DNA of 64,000 bases from Burkholderia contaminans. Lineage in GTDB: Bacteria > Pseudomonadota > Gammaproteobacteria > Burkholderiales > Burkholderiaceae. Within the stretch, counting starts at the first letter, position 1. Every line of letters starts with the position of its first letter. Shown here piece after piece: positions 18,239 to 26,571 of the stretch. The translations under genes were made by a program, and so were the position numbers. The notes under the pieces were generated by a model. That model was given only the letters and a program-made list of their open reading frames with translations, made no database searches and was not told the origin of the DNA. The DNA is taken from NCBI RefSeq assembly GCF_029633825.1, contig NZ_CP090642.1, forward strand, positions 682,001 to 746,000, given 5' to 3'.

Positions 18239-19219
18239 TCAGTGGTACGCGTGCACGCTGGACGCCTTGCCGCGGAACACCGAATACGCGACGTACGTGT
18301 AGAACACGATGAACGGCAAGACGAACAGCCCGGCTCCCCAGAACATGAACGTCTGGCTCGAACGCGGCGCGGCAGCCGCGTCGAGCGTGACGTCGAACGG
18401 CACGATGAACGGCAGATACGACGCGGCGAGCATCAGCACCATCGCGATGCATCCGGCCGCGGCGAACAGATAGGCCGACGCACCCTCGCGTCGCGCCGCG
18501 GTGGGCGCGTAAAGGAAGGTCAGGCACGCGGCGATCGGTAGCGCGAACAGCAGCGGATGCAGGAGCCAGCGCGTTTCGACGGCAGTTTCGGTCAGCAGGG
18601 TCGACGCGAGGATCGACAGGGCGAACAGCGCGGTGATCGGCGCGAGCCGGTTGATCGCGTCGCGACCGATGCGCTGCAATGCGTCGCGCCCCTTCAAAAC
18701 CAGCCACCCCGAGCCGAGCAGCGCATAGCCGAGCGCGAGGCTCGCGCCGCACCACAGCGCGAACGGCGAGCACCATTCGAAGCCGTTGCCTGCGTAGCGC
18801 AGGTGGTCGACCGGCAACCCTTGTGCGTAGGTGCCGACGCACACGCCCTGCATGACGCTTGCGAGCAGCGAACCCGCGAACAGCAGCACGTCCCAGATTC
18901 GGCGCGAGCGGACCGCCTTGTGGCGGAACTCGATCGCGACGCCGCGCATGATCAGGCCTGCCAGCATCATGCCGAGCGGCGCGTACAGCGCCGGCAGCAC
19001 GATCGAATACACCGACGGAAATGCGCCGAACAGGATCGTGCCGGCAATGACGAGCCACGTGCCGTTGCCGTCCCACACCGGCGCGATCGACGCGATCATC
19101 TCGTCGCGCGCATCGCCTGCGAAGGCCGTCAGCATGCCGACGCCGAGATCGAACCCGTCGAGCATCAGGTAAGCGACGAGCGCGAACGCGAGTTCGACGA
19201 ACCAGAACCAGTTCATCAT
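18239..19219 (-). CDS. cydB: Cytochrome bd-type quinol oxidase subunit II
   Basis: A 326-residue polytopic protein starting MMNWFWFVELAFALVAYLML with the family segment DGFDLGVGML and then PVWDGNGTWLV, both diagnostic of CydB/CioB. It supports assembly of the haem-bearing subunit I. It lies 11 bp after cydA and has a GGAGAACTTCG ribosome site. The protein ends at a tyrosine-histidine tail rather than a long C-terminal extension. No CydX-type small subunit is visible in the 39-bp gap to lutA. Confidence 0.93.
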   Translation of the reverse strand: MMNWFWFVELAFALVAYLMLDGFDLGVGMLTAFAGDARDEMIASIAPVWDGNGTWLVIAGTILFGAFPSVYSIVLPALYAPLGMMLAGLIMRGVAIEFRHKAVRSRRIWDVLLFAGSLLASVMQGVCVGTYAQGLPVDHLRYAGNGFEWCSPFALWCGASLALGYALLGSGWLVLKGRDALQRIGRDAINRLAPITALFALSILASTLLTETAVETRWLLHPLLFALPIAACLTFLYAPTAARREGASAYLFAAAGCIAMVLMLAASYLPFIVPFDVTLDAAAAPRSSQTFMFWGAGLFVLPFIVFYTYVAYSVFRGKASSVHAYH

Positions 19220-19230
19220 CGAAGTTCTCC

Positions 19231-20646
19231 TTATCGAATCGTGTGGATGTTCGGCTTCGGTGCGCGCGCCGGCCGCGCCGCGAGTGCATACGTCCGTTCA
19301 ATGACATGGCCGTTCCAGACCGTCAGCACGTTGCCGTCGGCGAGGCCGCGCTGCACGATTCGCACGATGTAGTACACGCCGAAGCAGAAAATGAACGCGT
19401 AGATGGCGACGAACAGCGCGAGCGTCGCGGCGGCGAAGTGCGCGGTGAGCCCGGGCGTGAGCGCGTCGGCGGTGCGCAGCACGCCCCACACGGTCCAGGG
19501 CTGCCGCCCGACTTCGGCCGTGAACCAGCCGGCCAGGATCGCGATGAAGCCGAGCGGGAAGCTGAGCGCGAGCGGCCAGAGCAGCCAGCGTCGCTGCTCC
19601 AGCTTTCCGCGCCGGGCAACGGCGGTGCCTGCCCACGCAAGCGCCAGCATGACGAGCCCGCACCCGGCCATGACACGGAACGCGAAGAACGGAATCAGCA
19701 CGGGCGGCCGGTCGGCCGCGGCGAAATCGGTCAGCCCGACTTCACGCGAGTCGACGGTGCCTGACGCCACGAGGCTGCCGAGAACGGGCACTTTCCATTC
19801 GAGGCGATTGCGCTCATGCGCGGCATCGGGAATCGCGAAGATCACTTCGGCGGCCGGCTGCTCGTCGGTCCATCGGCCTTCGACCGCGGCGAATTTGGCC
19901 GGCTGATCGTCGTGCAGGTAGTCGCCGGTGAGGTGGCCGAACAGGATCTGCAGCGGGACGAGTACGGCGGCGAGGGTCACGGACATCCGTACCATGACGG
20001 TGGCCTCGATCCGGTAACGATCCTTCAGCAGATATGCGGCGCCGACGGCAGCCACGCAAAATGCGGTCGTCAGATAGGCACCCAGCAGCATGTGCGGGAA
20101 GCGGACCCATACGACGTGGTTGAAGATGATCGCCGCCCAGTCGGTCGGCACGAATACGCCGTTTTGTACGACGTATCCGACCGGATGCTGCATCCACGAG
20201 TTGTTGACGAGAATCCAGAACGCCGACATCGTCGTGCCGGCGGCGACGAGGATGCACGACGTCAGATAGAACCACGGCCGCACCCGGGCGCGGCCGAACA
20301 TCATCACGCCGAAAAACGTGGCCTCGAGCGCGAACGCGGTAAACGATTCGTAAGTGAGCAGCGGCCCCTGGATCGGGCCGCTCGCGCGGGACAGCTCGCT
20401 CCAGTTCGTGCCGAACTGGAACGCCATCACGATGCCCGAGACCACGCCCATGCCGAACGCGACGCCGAAAATCTTCAGCCAGAACGCGAACACGCGGCGG
20501 TACACGCGATTGCCGGTCGCAACGGACATGGCCTCGAGCACCGCGAGCCACGCCGCGAGCCCGATGGTGAACGACGGGAAGATGATGTGAAACGAGACCG
20601 TGGCCGCGAACTGGATTCGGGACAGCAGGAGTGCCGTTGCTTCCAT
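19231..20646 (-). CDS. cydA: Cytochrome bd-type quinol oxidase subunit I, CIO-like (short Q-loop)
   Basis: A 471-residue haem-binding subunit. H20 in SFHIIFPSFTIG is the high-spin haem ligand, RFPHMLLGAYL carries the low-spin haem histidine, and GHLTGDYLHDDQPAKFAAVEG is split here as the conserved quinol and proton region. The GRQPW motif is present. The Q-loop between the last two is short, as in cyanide-insensitive oxidases (CioA) of pseudomonads and Burkholderia rather than E. coli CydA. It reduces O2 to water with electrons from ubiquinol. The ribosome-binding site is inside a perfect hairpin (20654-20682), so translation may be controlled. Confidence 0.93.
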   Translation of the reverse strand: MEATALLLSRIQFAATVSFHIIFPSFTIGLAAWLAVLEAMSVATGNRVYRRVFAFWLKIFGVAFGMGVVSGIVMAFQFGTNWSELSRASGPIQGPLLTYESFTAFALEATFFGVMMFGRARVRPWFYLTSCILVAAGTTMSAFWILVNNSWMQHPVGYVVQNGVFVPTDWAAIIFNHVVWVRFPHMLLGAYLTTAFCVAAVGAAYLLKDRYRIEATVMVRMSVTLAAVLVPLQILFGHLTGDYLHDDQPAKFAAVEGRWTDEQPAAEVIFAIPDAAHERNRLEWKVPVLGSLVASGTVDSREVGLTDFAAADRPPVLIPFFAFRVMAGCGLVMLALAWAGTAVARRGKLEQRRWLLWPLALSFPLGFIAILAGWFTAEVGRQPWTVWGVLRTADALTPGLTAHFAAATLALFVAIYAFIFCFGVYYIVRIVQRGLADGNVLTVWNGHVIERTYALAARPARAPKPNIHTIR

Positions 20647-20653
20647 GCGTACG

Positions 20654-20682
20654 CTCCATTGCGAGATTGCGTTGCAATGGAG
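20654..20682 (-). promoter_or_regulatory. Hairpin sequestering the cydA ribosome-binding site
   Basis: On the transcribed (minus) strand, CTCCATTGC (20682-20674), an 11-base loop and GCAATGGAG (20662-20654) form a perfect 9-bp stem. The last four bases, GGAG, are the only good Shine-Dalgarno sequence for cydA, seven bases before its ATG, and they pair with CTCC in the stem. Folding would hide the ribosome site. A DNA-level operator reading is also possible since the repeat is palindromic. Confidence 0.6.
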
Positions 20683-20805
20683 TGTCGGCGTCCGGCATTT
20701 CTCGTGCGTTGCAGATTGCGGCTGCCGTGTTACATCTGAAATCGAACGGTCCGTCGCCGGCGACGGCGCGTCATGAGCGTCATGCGCGCCCGGCCCGGCG
20801 GGCCG

Positions 20806-22557
20806 TCAGCGCAGCACCGCGGCGAGCGCGCGCGCGAGATCGGGCGTCTTCAGCGGTTTGCGCAGCACCATCCTGACGCCGAGCGCGTCGGCCTCTCGTT
20901 CGAGCGCCGGTGTGCTGAAACCGCTGCACAGGATGACCGGAAGGTCGTTGCGCCGCCGCGCGAGGCGCGCCGCGAGCTGCAGGCCCGTCAGGTGCGGCAT
21001 CGCATGGTCGGTCACGACGACGTCGAAGCGGGCTGGATCGGCATCCAAGGCAGCCCAGGCGGCCTCGCTCGATGAAAATCCGACCGGTTCGTAGCCGAGA
21101 TCGGCCAGCACCTCTTCCCCGAGCCGGACGAGCGCGTCCTCGTCGTCGACCAGCATGACCACCTGCCCGCCGCCGTGAGGCACCGGGATCGTCTCGGCTT
21201 GCCGGGGCGGGCGCGCGTCCGCGGCGGGCAGATAAACGTCGAAACGCGCACCTTCGCCGGGTGTGGAGTGGACGTCGACGGCCCCGCCGTGTTCGCGGAC
21301 GATGCCGTCGACGAGTGACAGGCCGAGACCGGTTCCCTCGCCGGCGGCGCGCGTCGTGAAGAACGGATTGAAGATTCGCTCGAGGATCTCGGCCGGAATG
21401 CCGTTGCCGCTGTCCGCAACCGACAGACGCACGAAACGGCCGGCGCTCACCGCGCCATGCGACAGCGAGCGCGGTGTCTCGATGCAGGCCAGGTCGAGGT
21501 CGACGCGCAGCGTGCCGCCTGAAGGCATGGCATGGATCGCGTTGCTGCACAGGTTCATCACGACCTGATGCAGATGCGTGGCGTCGCCCAGAATGCACGC
21601 ATCGTGCGCCGGCATGCGCACGTCGAGTGCGACCTGCGCCGGCAGCGTCTCGCGTACGAGCTCGATCGCCTCGTCGACCACCGCGCCGACATCGACGGGC
21701 ACCCTGGCCGTCCGGCCGCTGCGGCTGAACGTCAGGATGCGCTCGACCAGCAGCCGCGCGCGTTCACCGGCCCTCAGCACCTGTTCGATGTAGCGGTGCG
21801 CCGGTGCGTCGTGCGCGACGCTGGCGAGCGCACGATCGCCGAAGCCGAGAATCGCGGCAAGGATATTGTTGAAGTCGTGCGCGACACCGCCGGCAAAGGT
21901 GCCGAGCGCTTCGAGCTTCTGCGACTGCCGCAACTGGCGCTCGAGGCCATGTCGCGCCTCTTCGTCGGCCCGGCGTTGCGTGATGTCCTCGATCGTCGCG
22001 ATGATCAGGTCTTCCGCGTCCGCGTCGGCCGGCTGATGAGCGGAAAACACGCGCGCCACGCTCATGTCGGCCCACACGACGCGGCCGTCCCGGTGCACGT
22101 AACGCTTTTGAAACCTGACGCGATCCTGACCGCGCACCAACTGGTCGATATGATCCTGCGTGAGTGCCCGATCGTCGGGATGCGTGATGTCCGATGCGCG
22201 CCGCTCAGCCAGCTCGCGGTCGCTGTAGCCGACCATCTGCTGAAAGGCGGGGTTGGCCATCAGGTAGCGGTCGTGCGCGCGCAGCACCAGGATCCCGACG
22301 GGGGCGTTCTCGAATACGGTGCGCCAGTGCTGCTCGCTTGCGCGCATTGCCCGGCTCGCGTGTTCCAGCCGGCGCATGTACGCGGTCAGCACATACATCA
22401 GCAGAATCACGCACACGACGATGGCGCCGACGCGAAACGTCGTGTCGTGAACGAACCCGGCGAGTACGAGCAGGAGCGCGAGGCAGCCGGCCAGCATCAT
22501 GGCCCGGTGGCGCCTGGCTCGCCAAAGCGTACGGTGATGGGGCGACGTGTGTGACAT
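20806..22557 (-). CDS. Membrane-bound PAS hybrid sensor histidine kinase
   Basis: A 583-residue protein. Two hydrophobic segments lie at about 20-60 with almost no periplasmic loop. A PAS domain follows (75-195; FENAPVGILVLRAHDRYLMAN). The phosphoacceptor is H227 in GGVAHDFNN, with N339 in the N box and DSGNGIP (382-388) in the ATP lid region. A C-terminal receiver domain has acceptor D517 in VVVTDHAMP. The AHDFNN type is common in PAS hybrid kinases that sense internal or membrane signals such as redox state. It lies 101 bp downstream of an OmpR-type regulator and 159 bp upstream of cydA, making control of cyd-lut likely but unproven. Confidence 0.88.
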   Translation of the reverse strand: MSHTSPHHRTLWRARRHRAMMLAGCLALLLVLAGFVHDTTFRVGAIVVCVILLMYVLTAYMRRLEHASRAMRASEQHWRTVFENAPVGILVLRAHDRYLMANPAFQQMVGYSDRELAERRASDITHPDDRALTQDHIDQLVRGQDRVRFQKRYVHRDGRVVWADMSVARVFSAHQPADADAEDLIIATIEDITQRRADEEARHGLERQLRQSQKLEALGTFAGGVAHDFNNILAAILGFGDRALASVAHDAPAHRYIEQVLRAGERARLLVERILTFSRSGRTARVPVDVGAVVDEAIELVRETLPAQVALDVRMPAHDACILGDATHLHQVVMNLCSNAIHAMPSGGTLRVDLDLACIETPRSLSHGAVSAGRFVRLSVADSGNGIPAEILERIFNPFFTTRAAGEGTGLGLSLVDGIVREHGGAVDVHSTPGEGARFDVYLPAADARPPRQAETIPVPHGGGQVVMLVDDEDALVRLGEEVLADLGYEPVGFSSSEAAWAALDADPARFDVVVTDHAMPHLTGLQLAARLARRRNDLPVILCSGFSTPALEREADALGVRMVLRKPLKTPDLARALAAVLR

Positions 22558-22658
22558 TGGCGTTCAGTCCTGCATCGACGGCGGGTTTCGACTGTCACGC
22601 CCGGCGCCGGTGACGGCGTGGGGAGGGACAGGCCGCCCGGGGCGCGCGGCCGGCCCGC

Positions 22659-23420
22659 TCATTCGGCGCTCGTGCTCGTCCAGCCCGCCGCCGCGCTCAA
22701 TCGGGTAACCGGCGCGTCCATCACGTAACCGGCGCCGCGCACGGTACGGATGAAAACCGGATGCGACGGATCGGGTTCGATCTTGCGGCGCAGGCGCAGG
22801 ATCTGGACGTCGATCGAGCGGTCGTACACGTCGTCGTACATCCGGCTGGACTCGAGCAACCGGTCGCGGGACAGCACGCGCCCGGGTGCGGCGAGAAACG
22901 CATTGAGCAGACAGAATTCTCCTTTGGTGAGTTCGACCGGGGCGCCGTCCGGATCCGTCAGCCGCCGGGTGCCGACGTTCAACTCCCAGCCGCCGAATCG
23001 ATACGCGCGGGCGTCGCTGTTGCGCCCGGTCGCCGGGGCGGTCGCGCCGGCCCGCCGCAGCAACGCGCGGATGCGCGCGAGCAGCTCGCGGTTGCTGAAC
23101 GGCTTGGTCAGGTAGTCGTCGGCGCCGAGCTCGAGCGCCATCACGCGGTCGGCTTCGTCCCGTTTGCCGGACACGATGATGATCGGCAGGTTCGAGCGCG
23201 CGCGCAGCTCGCGGGCGATCTGCACGCCGTCTTCTCCCGGCATGCGCAGGTCGAGAATCACGAGATCGATTGCAAAGGTGTCCAGCGCGCCCGCCATTTC
23301 CTGGCCGGAATCGGCTACCGTCACGCGGATGTCGTTGTCGGACAGATAGCCGGACAGCAGTTCGCGGATTGCCGGATCGTCGTCGACTACCAGCACGTGA
23401 GGAAGGTTGGCGTCCGTCAT
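22659..23420 (-). CDS. OmpR/PhoB-family response regulator
   Basis: A 253-residue two-domain regulator. The receiver domain has the acidic pair VVDDDPAIRELL, the phosphoacceptor D in LVILDLRMPGEDG (about D54) and the conserved lysine in DYLTKPFSNRELL. The C-terminal winged helix contains ELTKGEFCLLNAFL and the recognition region RSIDVQILRLRRKIE. ATG 23420 gives the standard family start MTDANLPHVLVVDDD; longer upstream frames are not coding. It probably pairs with the hybrid kinase downstream. Confidence 0.9.
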   Translation of the reverse strand: MTDANLPHVLVVDDDPAIRELLSGYLSDNDIRVTVADSGQEMAGALDTFAIDLVILDLRMPGEDGVQIARELRARSNLPIIIVSGKRDEADRVMALELGADDYLTKPFSNRELLARIRALLRRAGATAPATGRNSDARAYRFGGWELNVGTRRLTDPDGAPVELTKGEFCLLNAFLAAPGRVLSRDRLLESSRMYDDVYDRSIDVQILRLRRKIEPDPSHPVFIRTVRGAGYVMDAPVTRLSAAAGWTSTSAE

Positions 23421-23497
23421 TGTGCGGATACTCGTCGGGGAACGATTGAAATTATAGCCGGGGCGATGGGGCGAACGGGCGCTCGCGTGGCTGCTTG

Positions 23498-24025
23498 CTA
23501 CGCCGGATCGTCGCGCCGGGCATCCCGCGCGCCGGTGCTCAGCAGTGCGACGCCGAGCGCGGCCGCCCAGCCGGCCGCGGACGGCATCCGATCGGTGGCG
23601 CCCGCCGTGCCGCTTGTGGTCTCCGGTAGCGCGGCGGGTTCGGTGTGCAGGCAGTCGACGATGTGCCGAAACCCGGCATCGCGCAGCGCGTACAGATGAA
23701 CCTCGACCCACAGCGGGAAACATTCCCAGCCGGCGGCAATCTCCGCGTAGTCGGCCGTGGTGCAGGCGCTGCCGCTCACCGGTGCCACTAGCCGACCTTT
23801 CGTGAGCATTCGATCATGGTCGCGGCGAAGGATCTCGATCAACAGCTCGCGCTTGTGTTCGAAGTGCGCATAGAACGCGCCGCGCGTGTACCCGGCGCCC
23901 TCGGCGATATGTTCGACGCTCGTATCGGCAAAGCCTTTCGCGATGAATAGTGCGCGAGCGGTAGCGATGAGCCGTTCGCGGGTGTCGAGCCTGCGTTGCT
24001 CGCGCGTGAGTCGGGCGGGTTTCAT
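23498..24025 (-). CDS. Short TetR-family regulator
   Basis: A 175-residue TetR protein. The DNA-binding region is clear (ERLIATARALFIAKGFADTS, then GYTRGAFYAHFEHKRELL). The ligand domain is shorter than the usual 190-220 residues, ends in low-complexity Ala/Gly sequence, and may be truncated. ATG 24025 is the start of the family-like MKPARLTREQR segment; the long open frame upstream of it overlaps pqiC. It lies 212 bp after pqiC on the same strand. Targets unknown. Confidence 0.8.
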   Translation of the reverse strand: MKPARLTREQRRLDTRERLIATARALFIAKGFADTSVEHIAEGAGYTRGAFYAHFEHKRELLIEILRRDHDRMLTKGRLVAPVSGSACTTADYAEIAAGWECFPLWVEVHLYALRDAGFRHIVDCLHTEPAALPETTSGTAGATDRMPSAAGWAAALGVALLSTGARDARRDDPA

Positions 24026-24237
24026 CCAGGGTGGTCCATGCAGGTGGAAATGATCGAAGCGGCGCAACACCGCGCCGCGCGAAATACCGGATCGACGCGG
24101 GAACGCCGCCGCGCCGATTCGTGGTTCGTCGGGACGGTTTCGCCTGACGATGTCGCTGGGTCGGGCAGGGCACCGGCGCGAGGCCGATCGCCCAACCCGA
24201 CCCGACCCGGCCCGGCCGCGCGTTTTCCCTGCCCGAT

Positions 24238-24939
24238 TCAATCGATGAGCGGATCCGGCGCGCCGCGTTCGGCGGTGGCTGGCGCGATCCGTCGGTCGGG
24301 TGTTCCCGCGCGGCATCCGGCGGGCGGCGGCGCGTGCGTGGCCGCCGCGCGAATGCCGGCGGCGATGCCGAGCGCGAGCGTGTCGAGCGCATGGCGATGC
24401 GCGTCGACGAGCGCGTCGTAGCCCGCCGACGCACCGGCCCGAACGATGCTGCGGCAAGTCAGTGCCGGCTGTCCTGAGCCGGCGTCCACCGTCCACGTCG
24501 CATCGAGCAGCACGTGAGACGCCGGCCACGATTCGACACGCTGGACGTCCACGGCGACCCGATAGACCGGCGTGCCATCCGGATGAGCGACGCGGTGAAC
24601 GTCGAACGTGTTCAGCCGGGACGTGACGCGCGTCGACAGTCCGTCGCGCATCTCGTCGCCGAGCGGCGCAACCCAGCGCTCCTGTTCCAGGATGTCGACC
24701 CGTTCGGGGCCGCGCTGCACCGCGAGCCGGTTGCCGTCCGCCGGCGCCGCCACGTGCACGCGCTGCATGTCGATCAGCCATGCGGGACGCGAGGCGTCGG
24801 TGTCGCCGCCCGCGCCATCCGCCATCCCGAGCGTATGGAACCGTACGGGCGGCGACGTACAGGCGCCGAGCACGGCCAGCGCGATGCACGTCGCGATGCG
24901 GATCGGCATCCGGAACGTGCGAAACGAATGCGGCGTCAT
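24238..24939 (-). CDS. pqiC: PqiC-like outer-membrane lipoprotein
   Basis: A 233-residue lipoprotein: a short signal with lipobox VLGAC (C27), then an ABC-type transport auxiliary domain (DUF330/PqiC) including the FHTLGM and VDVQRVESWP segments. PqiC docks on the end of PqiB in the outer membrane and helps move phospholipid or other hydrophobic cargo across the envelope. The start overlaps the pqiB stop by four bases. The tail after about residue 200 is Ala/Pro-rich. Confidence 0.85.
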   Translation of the reverse strand: MTPHSFRTFRMPIRIATCIALAVLGACTSPPVRFHTLGMADGAGGDTDASRPAWLIDMQRVHVAAPADGNRLAVQRGPERVDILEQERWVAPLGDEMRDGLSTRVTSRLNTFDVHRVAHPDGTPVYRVAVDVQRVESWPASHVLLDATWTVDAGSGQPALTCRSIVRAGASAGYDALVDAHRHALDTLALGIAAGIRAAATHAPPPAGCRAGTPDRRIAPATAERGAPDPLID

Positions 24940-26531
24940 TTCGGTTCTCCTTTCTTGCCGAAGAGCAGCGCTTCCGGATGCCGCTCGAGATAGTCGGCCA
25001 GCGTATTGAGCGACTGGAGCGTCTGCGTGAGCGATTGCATCGCGTCATGAACGTCCGATTGCATCGGCGAATCCTGCCGCAGCGTCGCCTGCGCGGCGTC
25101 GAACGTGCGTTGCGCCGCCGCCAGCGTGTCGCGCGCCTGCGGCACGACTTGCTCGTCGAGGTGTCCGAACAACTGGTTCGCATGCTCGAGCGCACCGTTC
25201 AGGCTGTTGCCGATCTGGTCGAATGGAACCTTGTCGAGCTTCCGAGCGATGTCGGCGAGCTGAACCTGCAGTTCGTCGAGCGTGTTCGGAACGGTCGGCA
25301 GCTCGACCGGCGTGCGGTGCACGTCCACGCTCGCGCGCGGCGCTTTCGGGAACATGTCGAGCGCCACGTACAACTGGCCCGTGAGCAGGCTGCCGGTGCG
25401 CAACTGCCCGCGCAGCCCCTGCAGCACCAGGTGCTCGAGGAGGTCGTGGCCGCCGGCCGTATCGGGGGCCGGCAGCGCGGTGTCGCTGTGCCGGCTCAGT
25501 CTCGACGGATACAGCGCCATCGTGACCTTCATGCTGAACGTGCGCGAGTGCTCGTTGTACTCGATCCCGATGTTCGTGACCTGACCGAGCGCGATGCCGC
25601 GCAAATCGACCGGCGCGCCGACGGACAGTCCGCGCAGCGACTGGTCGAAGCGCATGACGACCATCAGCGGCGTGCCGTCGGGGTCGCGCATCGCATCGGC
25701 TTCGTCCTGCGCGAGCCGGAACGACGCGTTGTCGGCTGCCGGCGGTGCATCGGCTTGCCCGGGCGGCGACTGAAACGCGAGGCCGCCGACGACCACCGTC
25801 GCGAGCGATTGCGTGTTCAGCTTCAGGCCGTTCGAATCGAGCCGCAGGTCCAAGCCGCTTGCGTGCCACCAGCGCGTTTGGGTGCCGACGTATTTGTCGT
25901 ACGGCGCCTTCACGAACGCTTGCACGTCGACGCCCGTGCCATCCTTGTCGAGCGAGAAGCCGACCACCTGGCCGACCTGCAGGTGCCGATAGAACACCGG
26001 CGAGCCGATGTCGATCGAGCCGAGCGAATCGCCGTGCAGCAGGTAGCGGCGGCCCTGCTGGTCCGCGGTGACGGCGGGCGGTGTCTCGAGTCCGGCGAAG
26101 TCGGTCTGTTCGTGCGGCGAGCGGCCGAGGTCCGCACCGATGTACGCGCCGGAGAGCAGCGTGCCGAGCCCGGAGATACCGGTGGCGCCGATACGCGGCC
26201 GAACGACCCAGAATCGCGTATCGCGGTTCGCGAACTGCGCGGCGTCCTTGGTGAGCTGGATGCGCACGACCACGCGCTTGAAGTCGGGCGTGAGCGTGAT
26301 GGCCTGCACCGAGCCGATATCGACGTCCTTGTAACGGACCTTGGTCTTTCCGGCTTCGAGGCCTTCTGCGTTCGCGAACGTGACGGTGATCGTCGGGCCG
26401 GTCGCGGCAATGCCGCGGTACACGAGCGCCAGCCCGATCAGCGCGCACACGAGCGGCACGATCCAGACGAGGGACGGGATCCAGCGGCTGCGCGGCCGGA
26501 TCTCGGGTTCAGGCAAATCGAGGGGAAGCAT
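24936..26531 (-). CDS. pqiB: PqiB-like MCE-domain protein
   Basis: A 531-residue protein with one N-terminal membrane helix (WIPSLVWIVPLVCALIG, about 16-32) and three consecutive MCE/MlaD domains (starts near GPTITVTFANAEGLEAGKTK, GSIDIGSPVFYRHLQVGQV and GLSVGAPVDLRGIALGQV), followed by a C-terminal amphipathic helical part of about 100 residues. It forms a stacked tube spanning the periplasm for lipid transport. ATG 26531 gives a length near that of E. coli PqiB, although no strong ribosome site precedes it. Confidence 0.9.
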   Translation of the reverse strand: MLPLDLPEPEIRPRSRWIPSLVWIVPLVCALIGLALVYRGIAATGPTITVTFANAEGLEAGKTKVRYKDVDIGSVQAITLTPDFKRVVVRIQLTKDAAQFANRDTRFWVVRPRIGATGISGLGTLLSGAYIGADLGRSPHEQTDFAGLETPPAVTADQQGRRYLLHGDSLGSIDIGSPVFYRHLQVGQVVGFSLDKDGTGVDVQAFVKAPYDKYVGTQTRWWHASGLDLRLDSNGLKLNTQSLATVVVGGLAFQSPPGQADAPPAADNASFRLAQDEADAMRDPDGTPLMVVMRFDQSLRGLSVGAPVDLRGIALGQVTNIGIEYNEHSRTFSMKVTMALYPSRLSRHSDTALPAPDTAGGHDLLEHLVLQGLRGQLRTGSLLTGQLYVALDMFPKAPRASVDVHRTPVELPTVPNTLDELQVQLADIARKLDKVPFDQIGNSLNGALEHANQLFGHLDEQVVPQARDTLAAAQRTFDAAQATLRQDSPMQSDVHDAMQSLTQTLQSLNTLADYLERHPEALLFGKKGEPK

Positions 26532-26571
26532 CTTGTGAATGGACGTAGCGTTGTGACGGGCTTGCGCCCGT

